DNA of 64,000 bases from the NCBI RefSeq assembly GCF_000003605.2, contig NW_003139536.1, forward strand, positions 39,934 to 103,933, read 5' to 3'. The position numbers were made by a program, and so were the translations under genes. Shown here one piece after another: positions 40,741-55,060 of this stretch (position 1 is the stretch's first letter; each line of letters opens with the position of its first letter). This stretch comes from Saccoglossus kowalevskii (Eukaryota; Hemichordata; Enteropneusta; Harrimaniidae). The notes under the pieces were generated by a model. It had not been told where the DNA came from. It made no database searches and was given only the letters and a program-made list of their open reading frames with translations.

Positions 40741-41780
40741 TGATATTGTACATAAGTGTACACCAGGCATCATACTTGTCACACAGTGATATTGTACATA
40801 AGTGTGTACCTGGCAACATACTTGTCATCCAGTGATATTGTACATAAGTGTGTACCTGGCAACATACTTGTCACACAGTGATATTGTACAGAAGTGTGTA
40901 CCTGGCTGCATAATTGTCACACAGTGATATTGTACAGAAGTGTTCACCTGGCTGCATAATTGTCACACAGTGATATTGTACATAAGTGTGTACCTGGCTG
41001 CATAATTGTCACACAGTGATATTGTACAGAAGTGTTCACCTGGCTGCATAATTGTCACACAGTGATATTGTACAGAAGTGTGCACCTGGCACCATACTTG
41101 TCACACAGTGATATTGTACAGAAGTGTGCACCTGGCATCATACTTGTCACACAGTGATATTGTACAGAAGTGTGCACCTGGCATCATACTTGTAACACAG
41201 TGATATTGTACAGAAGTGTGCACATGGCATCATACTTGTCACACAGTGATATTGTACAGAAGTGTGCACCTGGCATCATACTTGTCACACAGTGATATTG
41301 TACAGAAGTGTGCACCTGACATCATACTTGTCACACAGTGATATTGTACAGAAGTGTGCACCTGGCATCATACTTGTCACACAGTGATATTGTACAGAAG
41401 TGTACACATGGCATCATACTTGTCACACAGTGATATTGTACAGAAGTGTGCACCTGGCATCATACTTGTCACACAGTGATATTGTACAGAAGTGTGCACC
41501 TGACATCATACTTGTCACACAGTGATATTGTACAGAAGTGTGCACCTGGCATCATACTTGTCACACAGTGATATTGTACATGAGTGTGTACCTGCCATCA
41601 TAATTGTCACACAGTGATATTGTACAGAAGTGTGTACCTGGCATCATACTTGTCACACAGTGATATTGTACATGAGTGTGTACCCGCCATCATAATTGTC
41701 ACACAGTGATATTGTACATAAGTGTGTACCTGGCACCATACTTGTCACACAGTGATATTGTACAGAAGTGTGCACCTGGC
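40741..41780 (+). repeat. Partial third copy of the 5.3 kb repeat
   Basis: Matches 23,810-24,960 in order: GTACACCAGG, CTTGTCATCCAG, GGCACCATACTT, TGTAACACAG (41,191), ACACATGG, CATGAG/CTGCCATC and CATGAG/TACCCGCC units. It lacks one monomer after GTACACCAGG and lacks the 92 bp duplication. It ends in an indel-rich patch at 41.8 kb. Confidence 0.85.
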
Positions 41781-41792
41781 TGCATAATTGTC

Positions 41793-41875
41793 ACAGTGAT
41801 ATTGTACAGAAAGTGTTCACCTGGCTGCATAATGTCATACAGTGATATTGTACATAAGTGTGCACATGGGCATCA
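41793..41875. other. Cluster of indels ending the third 5.3 kb-repeat copy
   Basis: A two-base loss (TTGTCACAGTG), a gain (CAGAAAGTG), a loss (CATAATGTC) and a gain (CATGGGCATC) occur within 80 bp, just where similarity to 24.9 kb stops. Confidence 0.78.
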
Positions 41876-41999
41876 TAATTATCACACAGTGATATTGTAA
41901 ATAAGTGTGTACCTGGCATCATACTTGTCACACAGTGATATTGTACAGAAGTGTGCACCTGGCATCATACTTGTCACACAGTGATATTGTACAGAAGTG

Positions 42000-43330
42000 T
42001 ACACCGGGCATCATACTTGTCACACAGTGATATTGTACAGAAGTGTGCACCAGGCATCATACTTGTCACACAGTGATATTGTACAGAAGTGTGCACCTGG
42101 CATCATACTTGTCACACAGTGATATTGTACAGAAGTGTGCATCTGGCATCATACTTGTCACACAGTGATATTGTACAGAAGTGTGCACCTGGCATCATAC
42201 TTGTCACACAGTGATATTGTACATAAGTGTGTACCTGGCAACATACTGGTCATACAGTGATATTGTACATAAGTGTGCACCGGGCTGCATAATTATCACA
42301 CAGTGATATTGTACATAAGTGTGTACCTGGCATCATACTTGTCACACAGTGATATTGTACAGAAGTGTGCACCTGGCATCATACTTGTCACACAGTGATA
42401 TTGTACTTAAGTGTGCACCTGGCTGCATAATTATCACATAGTGATATTGTACATAAGTGTGTACCTGGCATCATACTTGTCACACAGTGATATTGTACAT
42501 AAGTGTGTACCTGGCAACATACTTGTCATACAGTGATATTGTACATAAGTGTGCACCTGGCTGCATAATTATCACACAGTGATATTGTACATAAGTGTTT
42601 ACCTGGCATCATACTTGTCACACAGTGATATTGTACAGAAGTGTGCACCTGGCATCATACTTGTCACACAGTGATATTGTACAGAAGTGTGCACCTGGCA
42701 TCATACTTGTCACACAGTGATATTGTACAGAAGTGTGCACCTGGCATCATACTTGTCACACAGTGATATTGTACATAAGTGTGTACCTGGCAACATACTG
42801 GTCATACAGTGATATTGTACATAAGTGTGCACCTGGCTGCATAATTATCACACAGTGATATTGTACATAAGTGTGTACCTGGCATCATACTTGTCACACA
42901 GTGATATTGTACAGAAGTGTGCACCTGGCATCATACTTGTCACACAGTGATATTGTACATAAGTGTGTACCTGGCTGCATAATTATCACACAGTGATATT
43001 GTACATAAGTGTGTACCTGGCATCATACTTGTCACACAGTGATATTGTACATAAGTGTGTACCTGGCAACATACTTGTCATACAGTGATATTGTACATAA
43101 GTGTGCACATGGCTGCATAATTATCACACAGTGATATTGTACATAAGTGTGTACCTGGCATCATACTTGTCACACAGTGATATTGTACAGAAGTGTGCAC
43201 CTGGCATCATACTTGTCACACAGTGATATTGTACAGAAGTGTGCACCTGGCATCATACTTGTCACACAGTGATATTGTACAGAAGTGTGCACCAGGCATC
43301 ATACTTGTCACACAGTGATATTGTACATAA
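42000..43330 (+). repeat. 12-mer higher-order repeat, period 552 bp
   Basis: CTGGTCATAC units at 42246 and 42798, and the CAACATACTTGTCATAC units (ACTTGTCA at 42521 and 43073), are both exactly 552 bp apart (12 x 46). The domain consists of CATAAG/GGCTGC/TATCAC monomers alternating with runs of CAGAAG/GGCATC. Confidence 0.83.
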
Positions 43331-43439
43331 GTGTGCACCTGGCTGCATAATTATCACACAGTGATATTGTACATAAGTGTTCACCTGGCATCATACTTGT
43401 AACACAGTGTTATTGTACAGAAGTCTACACCTGGCATCA

Positions 43440-45372
43440 TACTTGTCACACAGTGATATTGTACAGAAGTGTGCACCAGGCATCATACTTGTCACACAGT
43501 GATATTGTACAGAAGTGTGCACCTGGCATCATACTTGTCACACAGTGATATTGTACATAAGTGTGTACCTGGCAACATACTTGCCATACAGTGATATTGT
43601 ACATAAGTGTGCACCTGGCTGCATAATTATCACACAGTGATATTGTACATAAGTGTGTACCTGGCATCATACTTGTCACACAGTGATACATATTCTTCAT
43701 AAGTGTGTACCTGGCATCATACTTGTCACACAGTGATATTGTACATAAGTGTGTACCTGGCAACATGCTTGTCATACAGTGATATTGTGCATAAGTGTGC
43801 ACCTGGCTGCATAATTATCACACAGTGATATTGTACATAAGTGTGTACCTGGCATCATACTTGTCACACAGTGATATTGTACATAAGTGTGCACCTGGAT
43901 GCATAATTATCACACAGTGATATTGTACAGAAGTGTGTACCTGGCATCATACTTGTCACACAGTGATATTGTACATAAGTGTGTACCTGGCTGCATTATT
44001 GTCACACAGTGATATTGTACAGAAGTGTTCACCTGGCTGCATAATTGTCACACAGTGGTATTGTACAGAAGTGTGCACCAGGCATCATACTTGTCACACA
44101 GTGATATTGTACATAAGTGTGTACCTGGCAACATGCTTGTCATACAGTGATATTGTGCATAAGTGTGCACCTGGCTGCATAATTATCACACAGTGATATT
44201 GTACATAAGTGTGTACCTGGCATCATACTTGTCACACAGTGATATTGTACATAACTGTGCACCTGGATGCATAATTATCACACAGTGATATTGTACAGAA
44301 GTGTGTACCTGGCATCATACTTGTCACACAGTGATATTGTACATAAGTGTGTACCTGGCAACATACCTGTCACACAGTGATATTGTACAGAAGTGTGCAC
44401 CTGGCTGCATAATTGTCACACAGTGATATTGTACAGAAGTGTTCACCTGGCTGCATAATTGTCACATAGTGATATTGTACAGAAGTGTGCACCGGGCATC
44501 ATACTTGTCACACAGTAATATTGTACATAAGTGTGTACCTGGCAACATGCTTGTCATACAGTGATATTGTGCATAAGTGTGCACAAGGCATCATACTTGT
44601 CACACAGTGATATTGTACAGAAATGTGCACCTGGCATCATACTTGTCACACAGTGATATTGTACAGAAGTGTTCACCTGGCTGCATAATTGTCACACAGT
44701 GATATTGTACAGAAGTGTGCACCAGGCATCATACTTGTCACACAGTGATATTGTACAGAAGTGTGCACCAGGCATCATACGTGTCACACAGTGATATTGT
44801 ACAGAAGTGTGCACCTGGCTGCATAATTGTCACACAGTGATATTGTACATAAGTGTGTACTTGGCAACATACTTGTCACACAGTGATATTGTACAGAAGT
44901 GTGCACCTGACATCATACTTGTCACACAGTGATATTGTACAGAAGTGTGCACCTGGCATCATGCTTGTCACACAGTGATATTGTACATGAGTGTGTACCT
45001 GGCATCATACTTGTCACACAGTGATATTGTACAGAAGTGTGCACCTGGCATCATACTTGTCATACAGTGATATTGTACATAAGTGTGCACCTGGCTGCAT
45101 ACTTGTCACACAGTGATATTGTACATAAGTGTGTACCTGGCATCATACTTGTCATACAGTGATATTGTGCATAAGTGTGCACCTGGCTGCATAATTATCA
45201 CACAGTGATATTGTACATAAGTGTGTACCTGGCATCATACTTGTCACACAGTGATATTGTACATAAAGTGTGTACCAGGCATCATACTTGTCACACAGTG
45301 ATATTGTACAGAAGTGTTCACCTGGCTGCATAATTGTTACACAGTGATATTGTACATAAGTGTGCACCTGGC
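43440..45372 (+). repeat. Mosaic segment
   Basis: Satellite with no single period. The part 43,500-43,900 matches 61,200-61,660 (CTTGCCATACAG, 50 bp monomer, CATGCTTG, GGATGCATAATT). GCACCGGG at about 44,492 starts a fragment of the 26.7/27.7 kb type. One extra base is at 45,266 (CATAAAGTG). Confidence 0.75.
43674..43723 (+). repeat. 50 bp variant monomer (third)
   Basis: CATA-insertion monomer followed by the CATGCTTGTCATAC and GTGCATAAG units, as at 37.3 and 61.4 kb. Confidence 0.92.
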
Positions 45373-48300
45373 TGCATGATTGTCAAACAGTGATATTGTA
45401 CAGAAGTGTTCACCTGGCTGCATAATTGTTATACAGTGATATTGTACATAAGTGTGCACATGGCATCATACTTGTCAAACAGTGATATTGTACAGAAGTG
45501 TGCACCTGGCATCATACTTGTCACACAGTGATATTGTACAGAAGTGTGCACATGGCATCATACTTGTCACACAGTGATATTGTACAGAAGTGTGCACCTG
45601 GCATCATACTTGTCACACAGTGATATTGTACATAAGTGTGCACCTGGCTGCATAATTGTCACACAGTGATATTGTACAGAAGTGTTCACCTGGCTGCATA
45701 ATTGTCACACAGTGATATTGTACAGAAGTGTGCACCTGACATCATACTTGTCACACAGTGATATTGTACAGAAGTGTGCACCAGGCATCATACTTGTCAC
45801 ACAGTGATATTGTACATAAGTGTGTACCTGGCAACATGCTTGTCATACAGTGATATTGTGCATAAGTGTGCACCTGGCTGCATAATTATCACACAGTGAT
45901 ATTGTACATAAGTGTGTACCTGGCATCATACTTGTCACACAGTGATATTGTACATAAGTGTGTACCTGGCAACATAATTGTCACACAGTGATATTATACA
46001 GAAGTGTGCACCAGGCATCATACTTGTCACACAGTGATATTGTACATAAGTGTGTACCTGGCAACATACTTGTCACACAGTGATATTGTACAGAAGTGTG
46101 CACCTGGCTGCATAATTGTCACACAGTGATATTGTACATAAGTGTGCACCTGGCTGCATAATTGTCAAACAGTGATATTGTACAGAAGTGTTCACCTGGC
46201 TGCATAATTGTTATACAGTGATATTGTACATAAGTGTGCACATGGCATCATACTTGTCAAACAGTGATATTGTACAGAAGTGTGCACCTGGCATCATACT
46301 TGTCACACAGTGATATTGTACAGAAGTGTGCACCTGGCATCATACTTGTCACACAGTGATATTGTACATAAGTGTGTACCTGGCAACATAATTGTCACAC
46401 AGTGATATTATACAGAAGTGTGCACCAGGCATCATACTTGTCACACAGTGATATTGTACATAAGTGTGTACCTGGCAACATACTTGTCACACAGTGATAT
46501 TGTACAGAAGTGTGCACCTGGCTGCATAATTGTCACACAGTGATATTGTACATAAGTGTGTACCTGGCATCATACTTGTCACACAGTGATATTGTACATA
46601 AGTGTGTACCAGGCATCATACTTGTCACACAGTGATATTGTACAGAAGTGTTCACCTGGCTGCATAATTGTTACACAGTGATATTGTACATAAGTGTGCA
46701 CCTGGCTGCATAATTGTCACACAGTGATATTGTACAGAAGTGTTCACCTGGCTGCATAATTGTCACACAGTGATATTGTACAGAAGTGTGCACCTGACAT
46801 CATACTTGTCACACAGTGATATTGTACAGAAGTGTGCACCAGGCATCATACTTGTCACACAGTGATATTGTACATAAGTGTGTACCTGGCAACATGCTTG
46901 TCATACAGTGATATTGTGCATAAGTGTGCACCTGGCTGCATAATTATCACACAGTGATATTGTACATAAGTGTGTACCTGGCATCATACTTGTCACACAG
47001 TGATATTGTACATAAGTGTGTACCTGGCAACATAATTGTCACACAGTGATATTATACAGAAGTGTGCACCAGGCATCATACTTGTCACACAGTGATATTG
47101 TACATAAGTGTGTACCTGGCAACATACTTGTCACACAGTGATATTGTACAGAAGTGTGCACCTGGCTGCATAATTGTCACACAGTGATATTGTACATAAG
47201 TGTGTACCTGGCATCATACTTGTCACACAGTGATATTGTACATAAGTGTGTACCAGGCATCATACTTGTCACACAGTGATATTGTACAGAAGTGTTCACC
47301 TGGCTGCATAATTGTTACACAGTGATATTGTACATAAGTGTGCACCTGGCTGCATAATTGTCAAACAGTGATATTGTACAGAAGTGTTCACCTGGCTGCA
47401 TAATTGTTATACAGTGATATTGTACATAAGTGTGCACATGGCATCATACTTGTCAAACAGTGATATTGTACAGAAGTGTGCACCTGGCATCATACTTGTC
47501 ACACAGTGATATTGTACAGAAGTGTGCACATGGCATCATACTTGTCACACAGTGATATTGTACAGAAGTGTGCACCTGGCAACATACTTGTCACACAGTG
47601 ATATTGTACAGAAGTGTGCACCTGGCAACATGCTTGTCACACAGTGATATTGTACAGAAGTGTGCACATGGCATCATACTTGTCAAACAGTGATATTGTA
47701 CAGAAGTGTGCACCTGGCATCATACTTGTCACACAGTGATATTGTACAGAAGTGTGCACCTGGCATCATACTTGTCACACAGTGATATTGTACATAAGTG
47801 TGCACCTGGCTGCATAATTATCACACAGTGATATTGTACATAAGTGTGTACCTGGCATCATACTTGTCACACAGTGATATTGTACATAAGTGTGTACCTG
47901 GCTGCATTATTGTCACACAGTGATATTGTACAGAAGTGTTCACCTGGCTGCATAATTGTCACACAGTGATATTGTACAGAAGTGTGCACCTGACATCATA
48001 CTTGTCACACAGTGATGTTGTACAGAAGTGTGCACCAGGCATCATACTTGTCACACAGTGATATTGTACATAAGTGTGTACCTGGCAACATGCTTGTCAT
48101 ACAGTGATATTGTGCATAAGTGTGCACCTGGCTGCATAATTATCACACAGTGATATTGTACATAAGTGTGTACCTGGCATCATACTTGTCACACAGTGAT
48201 ATTGTACATAAGTGTGCACCTGGCTGCATAATTATCACACAGTGATATTGTACAGAAGTGTGTACCTGGCATCATACTTGTCACACAGTGATATTGTACA

Positions 48301-50000
48301 TAAGTGTGCACCTGGCTGCATAATTGTCACACAGTGATATTGTACAGAAGTGTGCACCTGGCTGCATAATTGTCACACAGTGATATTGTACAGAAGTGTT
48401 CACCTGGCTGCATAATTGTCACACAGTGATATTGTACAGAAGTGAGCACCTGACATCATACTTGTCACACAGTGATATTGTACAGAAGTGTGCACCAGGC
48501 ATCATACTTGTCACACAGTGATATTGTACATAAGTGTGTACCTGGCAACATGCTTGTCATACAGTGATATTGTGCATAAGTGTGCACCTGGCTGCATAAT
48601 TATCACACAGTGATATTGTACATAAGTGTGTACCTGGCATCATACTTGTCACACAGTGATATTGTACATAAGTGTGTACCTGGCAACATAATTGTCACAC
48701 AGTGATATTATACAGAAGTGTGCACCAGGCATCATACTTGTCACACAGTGATATTGTACATAAGTGTGTACCTGGCAACATACTTGTCACACAGTGATAT
48801 TGTACAGAAGTGTGCACCTGGCTGCATAATTGTCACACAGTGATATTGTACATAAGTGTGTACCTGGCAACATACTTGTCACACAGTGATATTGTACAGA
48901 AGTGTGCACCTGGCTGCATAATTGTCACACAGTGATATTGTACATAAGTGTGTACCTGGTATCATACTTGTCACACAGTGATATTGTACATAAGTGTGTA
49001 CCAGGCATCATACTTGTCACACAGTGATATTGTACAGAAGTGTTCACCTGGCTGCATAATTGTTACACAGTGATATTGTACATAAGTGTGCACCTGGCTG
49101 CATAATTGTCACACAGTGATATCGTACAGAAGTGTTCACCTGGCTGCATAATTGTCACACAGTGATATTGTTCAGAAGTGTGCACCTGACATCATACTTG
49201 TCACACAGTGATATTGTACAGAAGTGTGCACCAGGCATCATACTTGTCACACAGTGATATTGTACATAAGTGTGTACCTGGCAACATGCTTGTCATACAG
49301 TGATATTGTGCATAAGTGTGCACCTGGCTGCATAATTATCACACAGTGATATTGTACATAAGTGTGTACCTGGCATCATACTTGTCACACAGTGATATTG
49401 TACATAAGTGTGTACCTGGCAACATAATTGTCACACAGTGATATTATACAGAAGTGTGCACCAGGCATCATACTTGTCACACAGTGATATTGTACATAAA
49501 TGTGTACCTGGCAACATACTTGTCACACAGTGATATTGTACAGAAGTGTGCCCCTGGCTGCATAATTGTCACACAGTGATATTGTACATAAGTGTGTACC
49601 TGGCATCATACTTGTCACACAGTGATATTGTACATAAGTGTGTACCAGGCATCATACTTGTCACACAGTGATATTGTACAGAAGTGTTCACCTGGCTGCA
49701 TAATTGTTACACAGTGATATTGTACATAAGTGTGCACCTGGCTGCATAATTGTCAAACAGTGATATTGTACAGAAGTGTTCACCTGGCTGCATAATTGTT
49801 ATACAGTGATATTGTACATAAGTGTGCACATGGCATCATACTTGTCAAACAGTGATATTGTACAGAAGTGTGCACCTGGCATCATACTTGTCACACAGTG
49901 ATATTGTACAGAAGTGTGCACATGGCATCATACTTGTCACACAGTGATATTGTACAGAAGTGTGCACCTGGCATCATACTTGTCACACAGTGATATTGTA

Positions 50001-50552
50001 CATAAGTGTGCACCTGGCTGCATAATTATCACACAGTGATATTGTACATAAGTGTGTACCTGGCATCATACTTGTCACACAGTGATATTGTACATAAGTG
50101 TGTACCTGGCTGCATTATTGTCACACAGTGATATTGTACAGAAGTGTTCACCTGGCTGCATAATTGTCACACAGTGATATTGTACAGAAGTGTGCACCTG
50201 ACATCATACTTGTCACACAGTGATGTTGTACAGAAGTGTGCACCAGGCATCATACTTGTCACACAGTGATATTGTACATAAGTGTGCACCTGGCTGCATA
50301 ATTATCACACAGTGATATTGTACATAAGTGTGTACCTGGCATCATACTTGTCACACAGTGATATTGTACATAAGTGTGTACCTGGCTGCATTATTGTCAC
50401 ACAGTGATATTGTACAGAAGTGTTCACCTGGCTGCATAATTGTCACACAGTGATATTGTACAGAAGTGTGCACCTGACATCATACTTGTCACACAGTGAT
50501 GTTGTACAGAAGTGTGCACCAGGCATCATACTTGTCACACAGTGATATTGTA
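50001..50552 (+). repeat. Tandem duplication of a 276 bp (6-mer) block
   Basis: 50,001-50,276 and 50,277-50,552 have the same six monomers: CATAAG/GGCTGC, CATAAG/GGCATC, CATAAG/TGCATTATT, GTTCACC, CCTGACATC, then TGATGTTG/CACCAGG. TGATGTTG is at 50221 and 50497. The matching block near 47.8-48.1 kb has a single copy, so the duplication is local and recent. Confidence 0.9.
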
Positions 50553-51659
50553 CATAAGTGTGTACCTGGCAACATGCTTGTCACACAGTGATATTGTACA
50601 GAAGTGTTCACCTGGCTGCATAATTGTTACACAGTGATATTGTACATAAGTGTGCACCTGGCTGCATGATTGTCAAACAGTGATATTGTACAGAAGTGTT
50701 CACCTGGCTGCATAATTGTTATACAGTGATATTGTACATAAGTGTGCACATGGCATCATACTTGTCAAACAGTGATATTGTACAGAAGTGTGCACCTGGC
50801 ATCATACTTGTCACACAGTGATATTGTACACAAGTGTGCACATGGCATCATACTTGTCACACAGTGATATTGTACAGAAGTGTGCACCTGGCATCATACT
50901 TGTCACACAGTGATATTGTACATAAGTGTGCACCTGGCTGCATAATTGTCACACAGTGATATTGTACAGAAGTGTTCACCTGGCTGCATAATTGTCACAC
51001 AGTGATATTGTACAGAAGTGTGCACCTGACATCATACTTGTCACACAGTGATATTGTACAGAAGTGTGTACCTGGCAACATGCTTGTCATACAGTGATAT
51101 TGTGCATAAGTGTGCACCTGGCTGCATAATTATCACACAGTGATATTGTACATAAGTGTGTACCTGGCATCATACTTGTCACACAGTGATATTGTACATA
51201 AGTGTGCACCTGGCTGCATAATTATCACACAGTGATATTGTACATAAGTGTGTACCTGGCATCATACTTGTCACACAGTGATATTGTACATAAGTGTGCA
51301 CCTGGCTGCATAATTGTCACACAGTGATATTGTACAGAAGTGTGCACCTGGCTGCATAATTGTCACACAGTGATATTGTACAGAAGTGTTCACCTGGCTG
51401 CATAATTGTCACACAGTGATATTGTACAGAAGTGTGCACCTGACATCATACTTGTCACACAGTGATATTGTACAGAAGTGTGCACCAGGCATCATACTTG
51501 TCTCACAGTGATATTGTACATAAGTGTGTACCTGGCAACATGCTTGTCATACAGTGATATTGTGCATAAGTGTGCACCTGGCTGCATAATTATCACACAG
51601 TGATATTGTACATAAGTGTGTACCTGGCATCATACTTGTCACACAGTGATATTGTACAT

Positions 51660-51990
51660 AAGTGTGTACCTGGCTGCATAATTATCACACAGTGATATTA
51701 TACAGAAGTGTGTACCTGGCATCATACTTGTCACACAGTGATATTGTACATAAGTGTGCACCTTGCTGCATAATTATCACACAGTGATATTGTACATAAG
51801 TGTGTACCTGGCATCATACTTGTCACACAGTGATATTGTACATAAGTGTGTACCTGGCTGCATAATTATCACACAGTGATATTGTACAGAAGTGTGTACC
51901 TGGCATCATACTTGTCACACAGTGATATTGTACATAAGTGTGCACCTTGCTGCATAATTGTCACACAGTGATATTGTACAGAAGTGTGCA
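51660..51990 (+). repeat. Local 4-mer (184 bp) repeat
   Basis: CCTTGCTGCA, a variant I saw only here, is at 51761 and 51945, exactly 184 bp (4 monomers) apart, with alternating CATAAG/GGCTGC/TATCAC and GGCATC units between. Confidence 0.8.
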
Positions 51991-53292
51991 CCTGGCTGCA
52001 TAATTGTCACACAGTGATATTGTACAGAAATGTTCACCTGGCTGCATAATTGTCACACAGTGATATTGTACAGAAGTGTGCACCTGACATCATACTTGTC
52101 ACACAGTGATATTGTACAGAAGTGTGCACCAGGCATCATACTTGTCACACAGTGATATTGTACATAAGTGTGTACCTGGCAACATGCTTGTCATACAGTG
52201 ATATTGTGCATAAGTGTGCACCTGGCTGCATAATTATCACACAGTGATATTGTACATAAGTGTGTACCTGGCATCATACTTGTCACACAGTGATATTGTA
52301 CTTAAGTGTGTACCTGGCAACATAATTGTCACACAGTGATATTATACAGAAGTGTGCACCAGGCATCATACTTGTCACACAGTGATATTGTACATAAGTG
52401 TGTACCTGGCAACATACTTGTCACACAGTGATATTGCACAGAAGTGTGCACCTGGCTGCATAATTGTCACACAGTGATATTGTACATAAGTGTGTACCTG
52501 GCATCATTCTTGTCACACAGTGATATTGTACATAAGTGTGTACCAGGCATCATACTTGTCACACAGTGATATTGTACAGAAGTGTTCACCTGGCTGCATA
52601 ATTGTTACACAGTGATATTGTACATAAGTGTGCACCTGGCTGCATAATTGTCAAACAGTGATATTGTACAGAAGTGTTCACCTGGCTGCATAATTGTTAT
52701 ACAGTGATATTGTACATAAGTGTGCACCTGGCATCATACTTGTCAAACAGTGATATTGTACAGAAGTGTGCACCTGGCATCATACTTGTCACACAGTGAT
52801 ATTGTACAGAAGTGTGCACATGGCATCATACTTGTCACACAGTGATATTGTACAGAAGTGTGCACCTGGCATCATACTTGTCACACAGTGATATTGTACA
52901 TAAGTGTGCACCTGGCTGCATAATTATCACACAGTAATATTGTACATAAGTGTGTACCTGGCATCATACTTGTCACACAGTGATATTGTACATAAGTGTG
53001 TACCTGGCAACATACTTGTCATACAGTGATATTGTACATAAGTGTGCACCTGTCTGCATAATTATCACACAGTGATATTGTACAGAAGTGTGCACCTGGC
53101 ATCATACTTGTCACACAGTGATATTGTACAGAAGTGTTCACCTGGCTGCATAATTGTCACACAGTGATATTGTACAGAAGTGTGTACCTGGCAACATACT
53201 TGCCATACAGTGATATTGTACATAAGTGTGCACCTGGCTGCATAATTATCACACAGTGATATTGTACATAAGTGTGTACCTGGCATCATACT

Positions 53293-53342
53293 TGTCACAC
53301 AGTGATACATATTCTTCATAGGTGTGTACCTGGCATCATACT
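53293..53342 (+). repeat. 50 bp variant monomer (fourth)
   Basis: CATA-insertion monomer with an additional change, CATAGGTG in place of CATAAGTG. It is followed by a CAGAAG/GCACATGG unit, as at 39.1 kb. Confidence 0.92.
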
Positions 53343-53459
53343 TGTCACACAGTGATATTGTACAGAAGTGTGCACATGGCATCATACTTGTCACACAGTG
53401 ATATTGTACAGAAGTGTGCACCTGGCATCATACTTGTCATACAGTGATATTGTACATAA

Positions 53460-53500
53460 GTGTGCACTGGCTGCATAATATCACACAGTGATATGTATAT
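53460..53500. other. Cluster of single-base losses
   Basis: GTGCACTGGC, CATAATATC and GATATGTAT each lack one base within about 35 bp, in an otherwise regular region. Confidence 0.75.
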
Positions 53501-54439
53501 AAGTGTGTACCTGGCATCATACTTGTCACACAGTGATATTGTACAGAAGTGTGCACCTGGCATCATACTTGTCACACAGTGATATTGTACAGAAGTGTTC
53601 ACGTGGCTGCATAATTGTCACACAGTGATATTGTACAGAAGTGTGCACATGGCATCATACTTGTCACACAGTGATATTGTACAGAAGTGTGCACCTGGTA
53701 TCATACTTGTCACACAGTGATATTGTACATAAGTGTGCACCTGGCTGCATAATTATCACACAGTGATATTGTACATAAGTGTGTACCTGGCATCATACTT
53801 GTCACACAGTGATATTGTACATAAGTGTGTACCTGGCAACATACTTGTCATACAGTGATATTGTACATAAGTGTGTACCTGGAAACATACTTGTCACACA
53901 GTGATATTGTACAGAAGTGTGCACCTGGCTGCATAATTGTCACACAGTGATGTTGTACAGAAGTGTTCACCTGGCTGCATAATTGTCACACAGTGATATT
54001 GTACAGAAGTATGCACCTGGCATCATACTTGTCACACAGTGATATTGTACAGAAGTGTGCACCAGGCATCATACTTGTCACACTGTGATATTATACAGAA
54101 GTGTGCACCTGGCATCATACTTGTCACACAGTGATATTGTACAGAAGTGTGCACCAGGCATCATACTTGTCACACAGTGATATTGTACAGAAGTGTGCAC
54201 CTGGCATCATACTTGTCACACAGTGATATTGTACAGAAGTGTTCACCTGGCTGCATAATTGTCACACAGTGATATTGTACAGAAGGGTGCACCTGGCATC
54301 ATACTTGTCACACAGTGATATTGTACATGAGTGTGTACCTGGCATCATACTTGTCACACAGTGATATTGTACATAAGTGTGTACCTGGCAACATACTTGT
54401 CACACAGTGATATTGTACATGAGTGTGTACCTGGCATCA

Positions 54440-55060
54440 TACATGTCACACAGTGATATTGTACAGAAATGTGCACCTGGCATCATACTTGTCACACAGT
54501 GATATTGTACAGAAGTGTTCACCTGGCTGCATAATTGTCACACAGTGATATTGTACAGAAGTGTGCACCTGGCATCATACTTGTCACACAGTGATATTGT
54601 ACATGAGTGTGTACCTGGCATCATACTTGTCACACAGTGATATTGTACATAAGTGTGTACCTGGCAACATACTTGTCACACAGTGATATTGTACATAAGT
54701 GTGCACCTGGCTGCATAATTATCACACAGTGATATTGTACATAAGTGTGTACCTGGCATCATACTTGTCACACAGTGATATTCTTCATAAGTGTGTACCT
54801 GGCAACATACTTGTCACACAGTGATATTATACAGAAGTGTGCACCAGGCATCATACTTGTCACACAGTGATATTGTACAGAAGTGTGCACCAGGCATCAT
54901 ACTTGTCACACAGTGATATTGTACAGAAGTGTGCACCTGGCAACATGTTTGTCATACAGTGATATTGTTGCATAAGTGTGCACCTGGCTGCATAATTATC
55001 ACACAGTGATATTGTACATGAGTGTGTACCTGGCATCATACTTGTCACACAGTGATATTC
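54440..55060 (+). repeat. Copy of the left-end 37-mer domain with a 6-mer duplication
   Basis: The order CAGAAATG, GTTCACC, CATGAG, CATAAG/CAAC, CATAAG/GGCTGC/TATCAC, ATTCTTCATA, GATATTATAC matches 3,870-4,440, about 50.6 kb upstream. ATTCTTCATA is at 54780 and 55057, 277 bp apart: six monomers plus one base, explained by the extra T in GATATTGTTGCATAAG at 54,968. Confidence 0.83.

Larger units (their letters stand above)
45373..53060 (+). repeat. Nested higher-order repeat domain (17, 20, 26, 43, 52 and 115 monomers)
   Basis: TGTTATAC is at 45427, 46209, 47405, 49797, 50717 and 52695; spacings are 782, 1,196, 2,392, 920 and 1,978 bp, all exact multiples of 46 (17, 26, 52, 20 and 43). GATATTATAC at 47048, 49440 and 52338 stays 357 bp before it. 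TGCATGATTG recurs at 45373 and 50663, exactly 5,290 bp or 115 monomers. GTTACACAG, GTTATACAG and TCAAACAG variants mark this domain. The register is nearly unbroken for 7.7 kb, with almost no single-base indels. Confidence 0.87.
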
